DNA of 25,633 nt from Candidatus Thorarchaeota archaeon (GCA_011365025.1 RDOF01000040.1:1-25633), one strand, 5' to 3'. Positions 1 through 8,360 are shown, counted from the stretch's first letter. Notes: generated from the letters alone by a model not told the origin. Numbers and translations: made by a program.

Positions 1-303
1 TGGAAACCAGAATATGTGTTCTCTTGGGCTTGGAACATATTGGTACGGATTGCGTTCCTGAGTTACTTCCTGCGAGGGTGCCCACATGACGAGAACTTTG
101 TCATAGACATATCCTGCAATCAAAAAGAGGACAAACATGACCGCAGTGAAAGCGAAAGGTCCAACAGCACCCATATCGGCGAAAAAGGGGATGTATCCGA
201 AATACGATACTGCTAAAACCAGAATCCCATAGAATAAGCTCCAGATTCCCCTAATCTGGGCAACGCGCCATTGCTGCTTCATAAGCCATTTTCGAATTTT
301 CAT
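1..303 (-). CDS. Partial membrane protein, paralog of the next gene (5' part only)
   Basis: An open frame of 101 codons begins at the ATG complementary to 301-303 and runs without a stop off the left edge, so only the N-terminus is visible. It opens MKIRKWLMKQQWRVAQIR, followed by two hydrophobic stretches (about residues 20-40 and 45-63), then GYVYDKVLVMW and ERNPYQYVPSP. These motifs match, in the same order, the repeat unit of the gene at 310-1356, so the two are tandem paralogs. The start lies 6 bases after the upstream gene's stop, which suggests co-transcription. Function is unknown; I do not recognise a named family. It probably sits in the cytoplasmic membrane with the RNPY motif on one side. 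The frame is confidently coding because of this similarity. Confidence 0.8.
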   Translation of the reverse strand, partial: MKIRKWLMKQQWRVAQIRGIWSLFYGILVLAVSYFGYIPFFADMGAVGPFAFTAVMFVLFLIAGYVYDKVLVMWAPSQEVTQERNPYQYVPSPREHIFWFP

Positions 304-309
304 TTTACA

Positions 310-1356
310 TCATTCCAGACTACTTTGTTGGAAGACCGGCCCATATCTATCTCTAAGAGCACGTGCTTCAGCCATATCTTCATCACGAGAGGCTGTGAGC
401 TTGTCATATTCTTCAAGAAAGTCAATAATCTCGTTGGCCACATCTGTATTCAATTCGAGACGCTTCAGTATCTCTTTCATTGAATAAAACAGAGCGATCA
501 TGAAGGGTATAACATAGATGTTCGCTTTCGGAGAAGGTACATAATTGTACGGATTTCTTTGCACCTTCACAATCGAATCAGCAGACCAGACCTTCAGCTT
601 TTTGTCATAAACCCATCCAAGGAGCCCAATCGCCAAGAAGAGAGGCAGAGAAATGGCCAACAATCCAAGAAGCAGGCTTTCGACAGGTATAGTCGCCTCG
701 GATACTGTCCCCCCTGTGATTAGCAGGGTTGTCATGAAAATCCCCAGAATCAGAGCATCTTGAATTATTGCCGTGAGCGATTGGACCCAAGTAAGTCGAA
801 GCATTTGGACTTCTGCATGAAGTTTCAGTTTCGAACCCCGAGGAACATCCCGGGTGTCCTCCATCTCTCCTTCGGCGAATGGGTGTTGTTTCATGAATAG
901 CTGCCCAGCTTTGTTTGCGTCAATAATGTCCTCTCTCTCTGGTACTCTAGAGAAATAGCCGCCAAAGTACCTCAATGAGTCATCAATAGAAGATGTGTCT
1001 TCTCCAACCTTCTCCAACGTGTTCCTCATTGACTCCAGGGTTGCATATAGGAAAGGATAGTCTATCGCATAGCCCCTGAAATCGGAGAGATAGAAGTATG
1101 GATTCCGCTCTGCTGAAGCCTGCATCTGCTGGCTCCACATCTTTGCCTTCTCGTCGTATAGCCATCCCACGAACATGAAAAAGAGGACAAGAACTGAGCC
1201 CAAGACTAGAGCTCCTAGTAGACCCCAATCTGAGATTACTGGGATGTATATGTAGTAGTATCTTCCCAAGACAAACATACTCATGGCAAGACTAAGCAAC
1301 ACACGGATTGTTCCAACACGCCAGTATTGCTTCATAATCCACACGGAGATATTCAA
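310..1356 (-). CDS. Internally duplicated membrane protein, unknown function
   Basis: This 348-residue protein has two similar halves. Each has a pair of membrane segments (about 17-38 and 45-66; 196-216 and 226-249), then a G-W-hydrophobic-Y-D motif (64-68 and 247-251) and an RNPY motif (84-87 and 267-270). The second half ends with a helical, charged C-terminus. The annotated start is TTG; it aligns with the ATG of the downstream paralog, both having seven residues before a shared MKQ-WRV motif, and a GAGG lies about 10 bases upstream. An internal ATG at 1335 is the alternative. No catalytic motif is visible. It is followed after 6 bases by its paralog. Coding status is clear; the function is not known to me. 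Confidence 0.82.
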   Translation of the reverse strand: MNISVWIMKQYWRVGTIRVLLSLAMSMFVLGRYYYIYIPVISDWGLLGALVLGSVLVLFFMFVGWLYDEKAKMWSQQMQASAERNPYFYLSDFRGYAIDYPFLYATLESMRNTLEKVGEDTSSIDDSLRYFGGYFSRVPEREDIIDANKAGQLFMKQHPFAEGEMEDTRDVPRGSKLKLHAEVQMLRLTWVQSLTAIIQDALILGIFMTTLLITGGTVSEATIPVESLLLGLLAISLPLFLAIGLLGWVYDKKLKVWSADSIVKVQRNPYNYVPSPKANIYVIPFMIALFYSMKEILKRLELNTDVANEIIDFLEEYDKLTASRDEDMAEARALRDRYGPVFQQSSLE

Positions 1357-1402
1357 GTCAGTTATGCCTCTTTACAGTCGGAAGGGAGTTCAAGTTGCAT
1401 GC

Positions 1403-1409
1403 TATTTAA
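1403..1409 (-). promoter_or_regulatory. Putative TATA box for the tandem membrane-protein genes
   Basis: Read on the minus strand this is TTAAATA, about 50 bases upstream of the TTG start at 1356. An archaeal promoter here would place transcription start near 1380, leaving a leader of about 25 bases that contains the GAGG Shine-Dalgarno motif. This is pattern matching only. Confidence 0.35.
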
Positions 1410-1544
1410 CATTATACTTGGAGTTAACTTTGTACCATTTCCCTTCTTCGGTTAATTACTAATCTCCTATGCATACGCTTTTTCGCAAAGGCAATCCTCA
1501 TCTGGAAGCTGAGCCTTTTAAGTCGGCGAACTGGTGATAGCAAC

Positions 1545-2588
1545 ATGGTGCGGCTATTTCTGAACAAGCAGGACTTCGAAACCAATACCGCTAGTGCTAG
1601 AACAATTGAGAATGTACGTAAGATATCAGAGGAATTTGGCTTTGTGAAGGTCACAACCCATGGCAACGTTGCACGGCAAATCCTAAGGATATTGAAGTAC
1701 ACGTTCAGAAGTGGTGCCGTGCTCCTTGTCTACCCGAAATTCATAAGTCCAACTCATTTTGATTACATAAACCTAAGGCTCTTTGTTCAGCGTCTTCTCA
1801 AATACCGAAAGAAGTTCATCTACTATGTGACAGACCTCCCAGTTGAACAACAGATTGCCCTAGAGGTGCCTGTTGGCGAACGAGAGCGTTCGATTGAAAA
1901 GAGAATTCTAAGCCTTGCTGATTGCATCATTGTGTTCGACCAGGAAATGCAGGATTTGCTTGTCCGCAATTACGGACTTGATGACAAGTTGTTTGTTCAT
2001 TCCGAGCTATTGGATTATGTTGTAGACACTACCCCCCAATCGCGACCCAAAACACATTCCAAGGGAATCGGAATAGTCTACGCAGGAGGCTTGGAGCAAT
2101 ATGCTCTAGAGGAGAGCATAAAGTCATTGCCCAGTGATGATGGAATCCCCGTGGAATATCATCTCTTTGGACCTGGTGGCGAATGGACTGAGAATATTCG
2201 GAGGGATATATTGTACCACGGGTCGAGAAACTTTACGGAAATTGTAGACGCAATAAAAGAGTACCATTTCGGACTAATACTGGCTGCCCTATCAGAAAGA
2301 ATGGGTCAATACCTCTCGTTGGGACCTACTAACCGGTTTTCGCTATACATGGCGGCAGGGATTCCTGTCGTTGTTCCAAGGTCTTTTGGCTATGCTGCAA
2401 AGATTGTGGAGAAATACAATGTCGGCTTGGTCTTCAATGACATCAAAAAGATACCGTCATTGGTTTCTCAGGGCATGGAGCGATATGAGGAGTATCTTGA
2501 GAATGTGCAGCTTCTTCAAAGGCGGACCACAACTGGATACCATTTGAGAACAGCACTATCAAAATGCATGGGCAAGGTCTTTGAATAG
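1545..2588 (+). CDS. GT-B glycosyltransferase, Gtf3/galactofuranosyltransferase-like
   Basis: This 347-residue protein probably transfers a sugar from a nucleotide donor to a glycan at the cytoplasmic membrane. The N-terminal half is the acceptor-side Rossmann domain, with DLP at about residues 98-100 and an FDQEM motif after ADCIIV. The C-terminal half carries the donor-side signature NRFSLYMAAGIPVVVP (about 262-277), followed by an I-V-E-K-x-N-V-G-L-V-F segment. That pattern resembles Gtf3-type glucosyltransferases and beta-1,6-galactofuranosyltransferases rather than typical GT4 enzymes with an EX7E motif. The ATG start is preceded by GGTGAT (1532-1537) at a spacing of 7. It begins a locus of glycan genes. 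The exact sugar and linkage cannot be read from sequence. Confidence 0.8.
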   Translation: MVRLFLNKQDFETNTASARTIENVRKISEEFGFVKVTTHGNVARQILRILKYTFRSGAVLLVYPKFISPTHFDYINLRLFVQRLLKYRKKFIYYVTDLPVEQQIALEVPVGERERSIEKRILSLADCIIVFDQEMQDLLVRNYGLDDKLFVHSELLDYVVDTTPQSRPKTHSKGIGIVYAGGLEQYALEESIKSLPSDDGIPVEYHLFGPGGEWTENIRRDILYHGSRNFTEIVDAIKEYHFGLILAALSERMGQYLSLGPTNRFSLYMAAGIPVVVPRSFGYAAKIVEKYNVGLVFNDIKKIPSLVSQGMERYEEYLENVQLLQRRTTTGYHLRTALSKCMGKVFE

Positions 2589-2704
2589 CTGAAGGTACGA
2601 CGCATCAAGCTGTCCGGTTTTTAGCAAACGGTTTAAAACAGCACATTGAAACGAGAGGACAGAGCGAGGCTTCGGATTCTGAATCTGACCTGGAGAGTGA
2701 TCAC

Positions 2705-3733
2705 TTGAGAGTCCTTCACATTGTCCCATCTTTTCCGCCTAACGATTTTGTCTTGAAGGACATGGCATATTCAGAAAAAATAGGTGGCATTGAAACAATA
2801 GTAATTAGCACGGGACAAGGTGACAAAAAGGCAAACATACTAGCAACTCTGCGAAATACTATCCTGACGGCTTTCAGGATACTTCGAATTCGTCCACACG
2901 TAATTCATTGCCACTTCATGACATCCACTCTTCCCGCATCCTTGGTTCCAATACCAGCAGTTGTTACAATACACGAGTCTTACAACTGGTATTCCCTTCT
3001 TTGGCGGAGTATTCTAAAGATATCAACAAAATCATGCAAGACGATTTTCGTTTCAGAGTACAATCGGGAGTATTGGAATCCCGTCCTAGGTAGGGAGGAA
3101 ACCGTCATTTATCATGCGATTGACAATAAAGAATACACGCCTGGTGCGCGCGATGCAAAACTTCGGGAGGCCCTCCAGACCGAGATGAATGTGAACTATC
3201 TGCTTTTTACAATGGGCGTGGGTGAGCCACGAAGAGGTCTTCATATCACTCTCAAGGCGGCATCAATTCTAAGAGGGCGGGGGGTGAACGTTGGAGTGAT
3301 AATGAGAGCATATGGCGGCCAGGCTATCTACCGTGACGGGTTGGCCAGAGTGGCCAAGGAACTGGATGTTCCGACAAAGATGCTATCTACGAGACTCACT
3401 GATTCCGAGATGGCATCTCTATTTGCATCGGTGGATGCATTCATCCGTCCCACAGTTGTTGAGAGCTTCGGAATTGCAGTCCTTGAGGCTCAGGCGTGCG
3501 GCACTCCGGCAGTAGTTACTAACTGCTGTAGTCTGAAGGAAGTATTCGGCGACTCCTCTCTCACCTTCAATCCAGGTGATGCATTGGACCTGGCAAATCA
3601 GATCGAAGTAATTCTCACGGACGATGAGGCTAAAGCCAAGATTCGCAAACTCGGGCTCGAAAACGCCAAGCGACTTTCATGGAATCGAAAGATAAAATCC
3701 TACCTTCAGGTCTATTTCGATGCGATTGGGTAG
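2705..3733 (+). CDS. Family 4 glycosyltransferase
   Basis: This 342-residue retaining GT-B enzyme most likely adds a sugar to a lipid-linked or surface glycan. The N-terminus has the Rossmann start MRVLHIVPSFPP, with an HCHF segment near residue 68 and IHESY near 89. The C-terminal donor domain has the EX7E motif, E253 and E261, within ESFGIAVLEAQACGTPAVV. The start is TTG, supported by GGAGAGTGATC just upstream and by the immediate Rossmann strand. A 116-base gap containing GTTTAAAAC (about 2631-2639) separates it from the previous glycosyltransferase, so it may have its own promoter. It is slightly short for GT4 but has both domains. Acceptor and donor are unknown. Confidence 0.88.
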   Translation: MRVLHIVPSFPPNDFVLKDMAYSEKIGGIETIVISTGQGDKKANILATLRNTILTAFRILRIRPHVIHCHFMTSTLPASLVPIPAVVTIHESYNWYSLLWRSILKISTKSCKTIFVSEYNREYWNPVLGREETVIYHAIDNKEYTPGARDAKLREALQTEMNVNYLLFTMGVGEPRRGLHITLKAASILRGRGVNVGVIMRAYGGQAIYRDGLARVAKELDVPTKMLSTRLTDSEMASLFASVDAFIRPTVVESFGIAVLEAQACGTPAVVTNCCSLKEVFGDSSLTFNPGDALDLANQIEVILTDDEAKAKIRKLGLENAKRLSWNRKIKSYLQVYFDAIG

Positions 3734-3747
3734 GGTCGACGTCCCTA
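3731..3747. terminator. Small stem-loop between convergent stop codons
   Basis: TAGGG and CCCTA form a 5-bp stem around a short loop, lying between the convergent stops of the glycosyltransferases ending at 3733 and 3745. Both stop codons are part of the repeat, so part of the symmetry may be chance. It could aid termination in both directions. Confidence 0.25.
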
Positions 3748-4908
3748 TTTCACAACTTCTTCAATGATACGAAGGATGTCTTTTGCGGCTGCTTCTCTTG
3801 TGAATCGTTTGAGATGCTTTGTGTAGTCATAGTGATTTCTTCGATACGCTTCCAGTAGTAGCGCAGAGATTTCATCGATTCTATCTGCTCTGACATTGTG
3901 CGACAAGCCATATTCCTCCGCAAACCGATAGGAATGCTGGTCATCGCTATCATAGATTTGTAAGGACATTGCTCCGGTCTGCGCATATTCGTAAATCTTC
4001 GTCCCTACGGCATTTGCCCCGAACCAGACCAGTACATGACACCGCTTCATTATGTCTATGGCCTCGCTACGCGGAACTATTGGCCTAGCCTCAAACTGCT
4101 CAATGTGATGCTTCTTGGCATAGTTGGCTGCAAGAGCAGAGCCTTTCCCCACAAAGAGCAGCATTGAATTCATGCGTATTTCTTCTGGAAGGTTCTTAAA
4201 CGCCAGAAACAAAGGCTCAATATTCAATTCCTTGTAGACTGACCCCACAAAACCCACGGTGAATTTCTGAAATTTGTCGGGTGCTTGACCAAGGAACTCA
4301 TTCTCATCATATCCATTTCGTACTAGGGAATAGGAGAGGCCTCGCAACTCCTCAATAATGCAATCATCCACTATGATTCTTCTGTCAAAGTGGGAAAGCA
4401 GCTTGTGATAGTATCTTGACCAGAATTCCTTGATCCAAGGATGGAGAAAATCTCGCGTGATATTGTTAATGAATGGGTCTCTTAGATCAGCGATTGAAGG
4501 AATCCCATATCGTTCAGCGAGCTTCACACCTACTCGAAGTGAGGAAAATGGAGGTGCGGTCGCCCAAATCACATCGAAAGGCCATTTATTGTGTAAGCGT
4601 GCTCCAGCTGCAACAGCTGTCGGTACCCAATCGTACTGGTAATCCATAAATGACCACAAGATACCTTTTCCTTTCAGCGGATACTTTAGCCACCTTGTGA
4701 AATAGCTAAATGGGACTCTTATTGCTCTAGTTGCTTTTACTGGACTTCTCACTGAGTAATCTCTCGGGATGGCGTAGTCCGCCTCCACTGATAGGACATT
4801 AACATCCCATCCCTGCCGGCTTGCTTCTCTCGCCAAAGTAAGGGGTCTTATGGCACCTACCGTTGCAAGTGGTGGATATGTGTATGCAACAATGAGGAGC
4901 TTTCCCAT
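3745..4908 (-). CDS. Family 4-like glycosyltransferase (WbuB-type)
   Basis: This 387-residue GT-B protein resembles WbuB-like glycosyltransferases of surface polysaccharide loci. The N-terminal domain begins MGKLLIVAYTYPP, followed by the glycine-containing loop and AREASRQGWDVNVLS typical of acceptor-domain starts. ATAPPFSS and ADLRDPF (about residues 140-147) are also typical of this group. The donor domain carries GFVGSVY near 225 and a GTKIYEYAQTG segment near 300-310, equivalent to the GKIFEY motif that contacts the nucleotide sugar. The classic EX7E pair is not obvious, which is common in this subgroup. ATG start with a weak GGTG upstream. It lies 19 bases after the GT2 gene on the same strand, so the two are probably co-transcribed. 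Confidence 0.85.
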   Translation of the reverse strand: MGKLLIVAYTYPPLATVGAIRPLTLAREASRQGWDVNVLSVEADYAIPRDYSVRSPVKATRAIRVPFSYFTRWLKYPLKGKGILWSFMDYQYDWVPTAVAAGARLHNKWPFDVIWATAPPFSSLRVGVKLAERYGIPSIADLRDPFINNITRDFLHPWIKEFWSRYYHKLLSHFDRRIIVDDCIIEELRGLSYSLVRNGYDENEFLGQAPDKFQKFTVGFVGSVYKELNIEPLFLAFKNLPEEIRMNSMLLFVGKGSALAANYAKKHHIEQFEARPIVPRSEAIDIMKRCHVLVWFGANAVGTKIYEYAQTGAMSLQIYDSDDQHSYRFAEEYGLSHNVRADRIDEISALLLEAYRRNHYDYTKHLKRFTREAAAKDILRIIEEVVK

Positions 4909-4927
4909 AGTTCAACACCGACATTAT

Positions 4928-5866
4928 CTATCGGCTCTTGCCTCGCATGTAAATCTTAAGGGTTGTTAGTGGGCTCTCTTTGAAATGCTCAACAACATCC
5001 TCATCTTCGCAATGCCAAGTGCCTCGAATCCACTCCTTCAGCCAGCCTCTTAGTAGTGCAGTTCCATGTTGTCTGACAATGCTCCTGCGCAAGGACCTCA
5101 AAACCTGAGCCCAAAAAGGCCTTCCTGCGTAGTACGCAATTTGACCTAGCCGTTCTGCACCAACTTCAGTCAGTCCCGCTGTTGGCCCTTCATGGTATAA
5201 TGGGACCCGGAAGACCTTTGTTTTGTATCCAAAAGCTCGAGCCTTAATGTTGTACTGAGTGTCTGGACACGTGTCCCACAGTTTCTTGATTCTTCTAACA
5301 ATCTTCCAACGGACGAACTTCCCACTGTGCATTGGTTCACTGGCAATCCTCTGGTTCCATTCTCCGACTGGGTAACCTGCAGCAACCCCTAACAATGGAT
5401 CACTCTCAAGTAGCGAAAGCATTCTACCAAAGTAATTCGGACAAGCGGTTGTATCTACATCAAGATTGGTCATGTACACAATTCCACGTTCTGAGAGAAG
5501 ACTGCGAACCGTATCGAGGCGTAATTGGTGCCCTTTTCCTAACATCAAGTAGTTGGGTCGTTTCTTCATTTTGTTTCTTACGACAATCACTTCAATAGGG
5601 TAGTCTGTTGATGCTTCCAGCATTTCATTGTAGCTTGAATCAGTTGACCCATCGTCGAGCCATACCCAGAGACTAGGTCGAAATGGCTGCTCAAGCACTC
5701 GCTTGAAGTGTGGCCTTATAGAGGGCTCTTCATTCCACACATTCGTAAAGAGAACAAAGGAATCCTGTGTTCCCACTGTGCAGGGACAACCGTCTTTGGA
5801 GAATTCACAATGCTTTCCAAATTTCTCCATTGCAGATTTACTTGGTTCTCTTGACATGTTTTTCAC
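4928..5866 (-). CDS. Family 2 glycosyltransferase
   Basis: This 312-residue protein is a GT-A fold, inverting-type glycosyltransferase. The N-terminal nucleotide-binding strand includes NVWNEE (42-47) and LDDGSTDSS (70-78), and the metal-binding DxD is DVD at 136-138 within TNLDVDTT. A conserved region around AAGYPVGEWN follows. The C-terminal 90 residues are basic and lack clear membrane helices, so it probably works as a soluble or peripheral enzyme. It has an unusual 35-residue N-terminal extension containing three cysteines (C20, C27, C29). The start is GTG at 5866; ATG at 5857 is equally plausible. It precedes the GT4 gene at 3745-4908 in the same direction. Sugar specificity is unknown. 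Confidence 0.85.
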   Translation of the reverse strand: MKNMSREPSKSAMEKFGKHCEFSKDGCPCTVGTQDSFVLFTNVWNEEPSIRPHFKRVLEQPFRPSLWVWLDDGSTDSSYNEMLEASTDYPIEVIVVRNKMKKRPNYLMLGKGHQLRLDTVRSLLSERGIVYMTNLDVDTTACPNYFGRMLSLLESDPLLGVAAGYPVGEWNQRIASEPMHSGKFVRWKIVRRIKKLWDTCPDTQYNIKARAFGYKTKVFRVPLYHEGPTAGLTEVGAERLGQIAYYAGRPFWAQVLRSLRRSIVRQHGTALLRGWLKEWIRGTWHCEDEDVVEHFKESPLTTLKIYMRGKSR

Positions 5867-5925
5867 GATACCAGCTATTGACTAAGATTCTATCATTAAT
5901 ACGGCCAATTAGGATTACGGTATAG

Positions 5926-7047
5926 TCAGCCAAAACGGACTCCATATCTTCGAAATTGGTTCAACACACGGTGAGATAATTCATCCGCATTTCCTACCAA
6001 GGTCCTTGTATCCAGAATGATGAAGAAGGCATCATTTTCCATCAATTTCATTGCATTCTTATCTGCCGTGAGTGCGATGACTGTGTCTCCTTTGTTGAAG
6101 TTTTCCTCCTCAAAACTTGATTCAGCGAGCTCGTCAAAATACCAGAGTGCCTTTCCGCCTCTGAAAACCCAACCGTCGCATTTGCGTCCTGTGTTGTCCT
6201 CTCCAAAGACATCAAGTAGAATTTTCGCCATCCTGTCCAAGAAGGATTTCATAAGTTCATCCTGTAATGCCCTTTCAGGGGGCGTTGAGAATGCACCAGG
6301 ACGAATTACTTTCGCAGGAACGCCCCCGGCCAAACTGTATTCTGGCAAATCCTTGTTTACGAGAGAGCCGGTCGCCACGACGGTCCCTTTCCCGATAGTC
6401 ACATTCGGAAGGACCACTGCCTGAGGTAGCCAGCATTTATCTCCTATCTTCACAGGGCCGAAGGTCACAGGGTATCCATCCAAGAATGACTGGTAGGCTC
6501 CATGTGTGAAGATTGCGGATCTCATTCCAATTCCCACTTCATCTCCGATGTGAACTTCCTCAGCAGTGTTTATCATCGAGAATTCGCCCAGATGGCCATC
6601 CGTTCCAATCCGAAGTTTCGATTGCGCCTCAAAGCAGCTGCCGCCTCCTATCGATGCCCACGTAAGCATTCTGAAGTTGGACCCAATGTCAATATCACGG
6701 CCGGCAATTCGACAGTAAGGATTGATGTTGCTATGGTCCTCCAGATTGAACTTCTTCGTCACGTGAATAGTGGATTGCTCTCTGATGCTTACCGACTCCC
6801 CAATCCGAATATCGCCTCCCTTAATCAGAACTTCACGCGCAATCCTAGAGTTGTTTCCAATATGAATTGACCTGCATTTTATTCTAATGCCACCTACGTT
6901 TCTGAAGGCTTCCTCATCGTCTTCTGCCCCCAGAGATACACCCTCGCCAATTGTGACTTCTTCCGCCTCAATGACAACATCCTTACCCACCCTGAGGTCT
7001 TTTCCAATATGCTGCTTTCCGGCAATAATTGCTGGTTGCAATGACAT
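5926..7047 (-). CDS. Left-handed beta-helix acyltransferase with extra C-terminal domain
   Basis: This 373-residue protein has many imperfect hexapeptide repeats ([I/V]-G-x-x-x-x) from about residue 8 to 235, typical of a trimeric left-handed beta-helix. The end of the helix matches sugar O-acetyltransferases: the probable catalytic H182 in IFTHGAYQS, then an IGDKCW turn, IGKGTVVATGSLV, and GGVPAKVIR at 241-249. It probably acetylates or acylates a sugar during glycan synthesis, consistent with its neighbours. It is nearly twice the length of simple maltose-type acetyltransferases because of a long N-terminal helix and a C-terminal region (about 255-373) with alternating strands and helices that I cannot assign. 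ATG start. It lies 59 bases upstream of the GT2 gene on the same strand. Confidence 0.85.
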   Translation of the reverse strand: MSLQPAIIAGKQHIGKDLRVGKDVVIEAEEVTIGEGVSLGAEDDEEAFRNVGGIRIKCRSIHIGNNSRIAREVLIKGGDIRIGESVSIREQSTIHVTKKFNLEDHSNINPYCRIAGRDIDIGSNFRMLTWASIGGGSCFEAQSKLRIGTDGHLGEFSMINTAEEVHIGDEVGIGMRSAIFTHGAYQSFLDGYPVTFGPVKIGDKCWLPQAVVLPNVTIGKGTVVATGSLVNKDLPEYSLAGGVPAKVIRPGAFSTPPERALQDELMKSFLDRMAKILLDVFGEDNTGRKCDGWVFRGGKALWYFDELAESSFEEENFNKGDTVIALTADKNAMKLMENDAFFIILDTRTLVGNADELSHRVLNQFRRYGVRFG

Positions 7048-7172
7048 GGCTTACCACACTCGTTCTTATGCAGGAGAATACAAGCTCTCCTTCACTTAAG
7101 GTTCCCGCCTTTCTCGCTTTCAAGCTGTGTTTTTCTAGGTCCACTAGTAATGCCCATTGAAATCGAGAGAAC

Positions 7173-7180
7173 ACTTTATG
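7173..7180 (+). promoter_or_regulatory. Putative TATA box upstream of the Alg14-like gene
   Basis: TTTATGTG lies about 27 bases before the GTG at 7205, the distance expected for a leaderless archaeal transcript. It overlaps the alternative ATG start at 7178, so the two interpretations exclude each other. Confidence 0.3.
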
Positions 7181-7204
7181 TGGCGCTTTACTGGCTATCA
7201 TCTC

Positions 7205-7693
7205 GTGCCTAGTTTGAAATTTGCTGTAGTTCTTGGGCGTGGTGGCCATACTGCTCAAACATTTGCCTTGGTTGATTTGCTGGGAGAGAAGCATGAGTAT
7301 CTGTATCTTGTCGGAGCACTAGATCGGCTCACTCCGGCAAAGATACGCATACCCGGACGAGTGTTGCCGGTGTTTGCACCCAGATTACTGCCGGGCGATT
7401 CACGTGTGATGTCGGTAATCCGAACGCTTGTGACCTTCATGCTCTCCTTCATCTATTTCCTCGTTTTTCGTCCCTTAGTTGTGATCAGCTGTGGTACCGG
7501 CCTTACTGTTCCAGTATTTTACTCGGCACGCATTCTGCGTATTAAGACAGTCTTTGTTGAGAGTATGTCACGTGTCAATACCCTATCGATTACTGGAAGG
7601 CTTCTGCTTGGGCAAGTTGACCTTTTCATGGTTCAATGGCCGGAGCTTGCTGAGAGAACGGAGGGAGCAGTCTATGGAGGTCAGCTGTTATGA
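7205..7693 (+). CDS. Alg14-like glycosyltransferase membrane-anchor subunit
   Basis: Alg14 family proteins bind the membrane and recruit the catalytic Alg13 subunit to transfer GlcNAc-type sugars to a lipid carrier. From the GTG start this one has 162 residues. It shows the family's N-terminal strand and loop KFAVVLGRGGHTAQ, a hydrophobic stretch (RTLVTFMLSFIYFLVFRPLVV) that fits a membrane-associated helix, SCGTGLTVP, and VFVESMSRV. The reading frame stays open upstream to a TTG at 7157 and contains ATG at 7178. I chose 7205 because the family usually starts close to the first strand and a TATA-like element lies at the right distance; this choice is uncertain. It overlaps the Alg13-like gene by four bases (ATGA). 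Confidence 0.85.
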   Translation: MPSLKFAVVLGRGGHTAQTFALVDLLGEKHEYLYLVGALDRLTPAKIRIPGRVLPVFAPRLLPGDSRVMSVIRTLVTFMLSFIYFLVFRPLVVISCGTGLTVPVFYSARILRIKTVFVESMSRVNTLSITGRLLLGQVDLFMVQWPELAERTEGAVYGGQLL

Positions 7694-8157
7694 TCTTTGT
7701 GACTGTTGGAACATCACTATTCGATCAATTGATTGAAGAGATAGATCGGTTAGTTGGTCAGGGAATAATAAAGGAGAGGGTGATTGCCCAAGTTGGGCGA
7801 GGTTTCTACAAACCTAAGAACATTCAGTATTTCCGCTTTATGAGAAATCTTGCGAAAGCATACGACGCGGCCGATGTGATTGTGAGTTCTGGCGGTGCTG
7901 GAACCACGATGGAGTGTGTTCATCGCGGCCTTCGGCTTGTGGTTGTTGAAAATGAAGGCGTTATGGAAGGCCATCAAGCCCAACTCATAGGCGAAATGGC
8001 AAAACGAGGGCATCTTGTTTGGTGCACTGAAATCACTGATCTTGCCAGCTCTATCGAGGAGGCCAAGCATCGTACCTTTGAGAAATTCGTTAGCGACCCT
8101 CCAAGGGTCCATCAGCTTATTCTCGACTTGTTGCAGAAGCCCGCAAATATATCTTGA
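7690..8157 (+). CDS. Alg13-like UDP-sugar glycosyltransferase catalytic subunit
   Basis: This 155-residue protein matches the C-terminal half of GT28 glycosyltransferases, as Alg13 does. It starts MIFVTVGTSLFDQLIEEIDR, has the conserved SSGGAGTTMECVHRG (67-80) for nucleotide-sugar binding, and ends the core with EGHQAQLIGEMAKRG (93-107). With the Alg14-like protein it should form a two-subunit enzyme working at the cytoplasmic face of the membrane on a lipid-linked glycan, as in eukaryotic N-glycan synthesis and bacterial EpsE/EpsF-like pairs. The ATG overlaps the Alg14 stop codon (ATGA), indicating translational coupling. The sugar donor is probably UDP-GlcNAc by family, but that is inference. 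Confidence 0.9.
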   Translation: MIFVTVGTSLFDQLIEEIDRLVGQGIIKERVIAQVGRGFYKPKNIQYFRFMRNLAKAYDAADVIVSSGGAGTTMECVHRGLRLVVVENEGVMEGHQAQLIGEMAKRGHLVWCTEITDLASSIEEAKHRTFEKFVSDPPRVHQLILDLLQKPANIS

Positions 8158-8308
8158 GCACCGGAAGCAGAAGCTCCTACCTCTATTTGGCGCCAATTGT
8201 AGAGGGTATTTAGGGGTGTTGTCGCTCTCAAGGTTGGATTTCATACGCAGATGGGTATGCAGGTATTATCCAAGTGTTATCCTGCTATTGTCTGGATTTG
8301 ATGTTCTG

Positions 8309-8316
8309 TTTATATT
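8309..8316 (+). promoter_or_regulatory. Putative TATA box of the basic-tailed protein gene
   Basis: TTTATATT would direct transcription start near 8337, immediately before the palindrome at 8344-8360 and about 49 bases before the TTG start codon. Confidence 0.45.
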
Positions 8317-8343
8317 GAAATTATGTGTGTTTCCAATGGAAGC

Positions 8344-8360
8344 GAAGGTAAGTTACCTTC
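8344..8360. promoter_or_regulatory. Perfect 8-bp inverted repeat, candidate operator
   Basis: GAAGGTAA, one spacer base, then TTACCTTC form a perfect palindrome just downstream of the predicted transcription start of the gene at 8386. Its position and symmetry fit a binding site for a dimeric repressor, possibly autoregulatory. It could instead form a hairpin in the 5' untranslated RNA, although a one-base loop is sterically poor, which favours a DNA site. Confidence 0.5.

Noticed and set aside
6017..6424. A 135-codon plus-strand open frame inside the acyltransferase gene
   Set aside because: It lies wholly opposite the well-supported beta-helix gene and encodes a Ser/Phe-rich sequence typical of a complementary-strand shadow.
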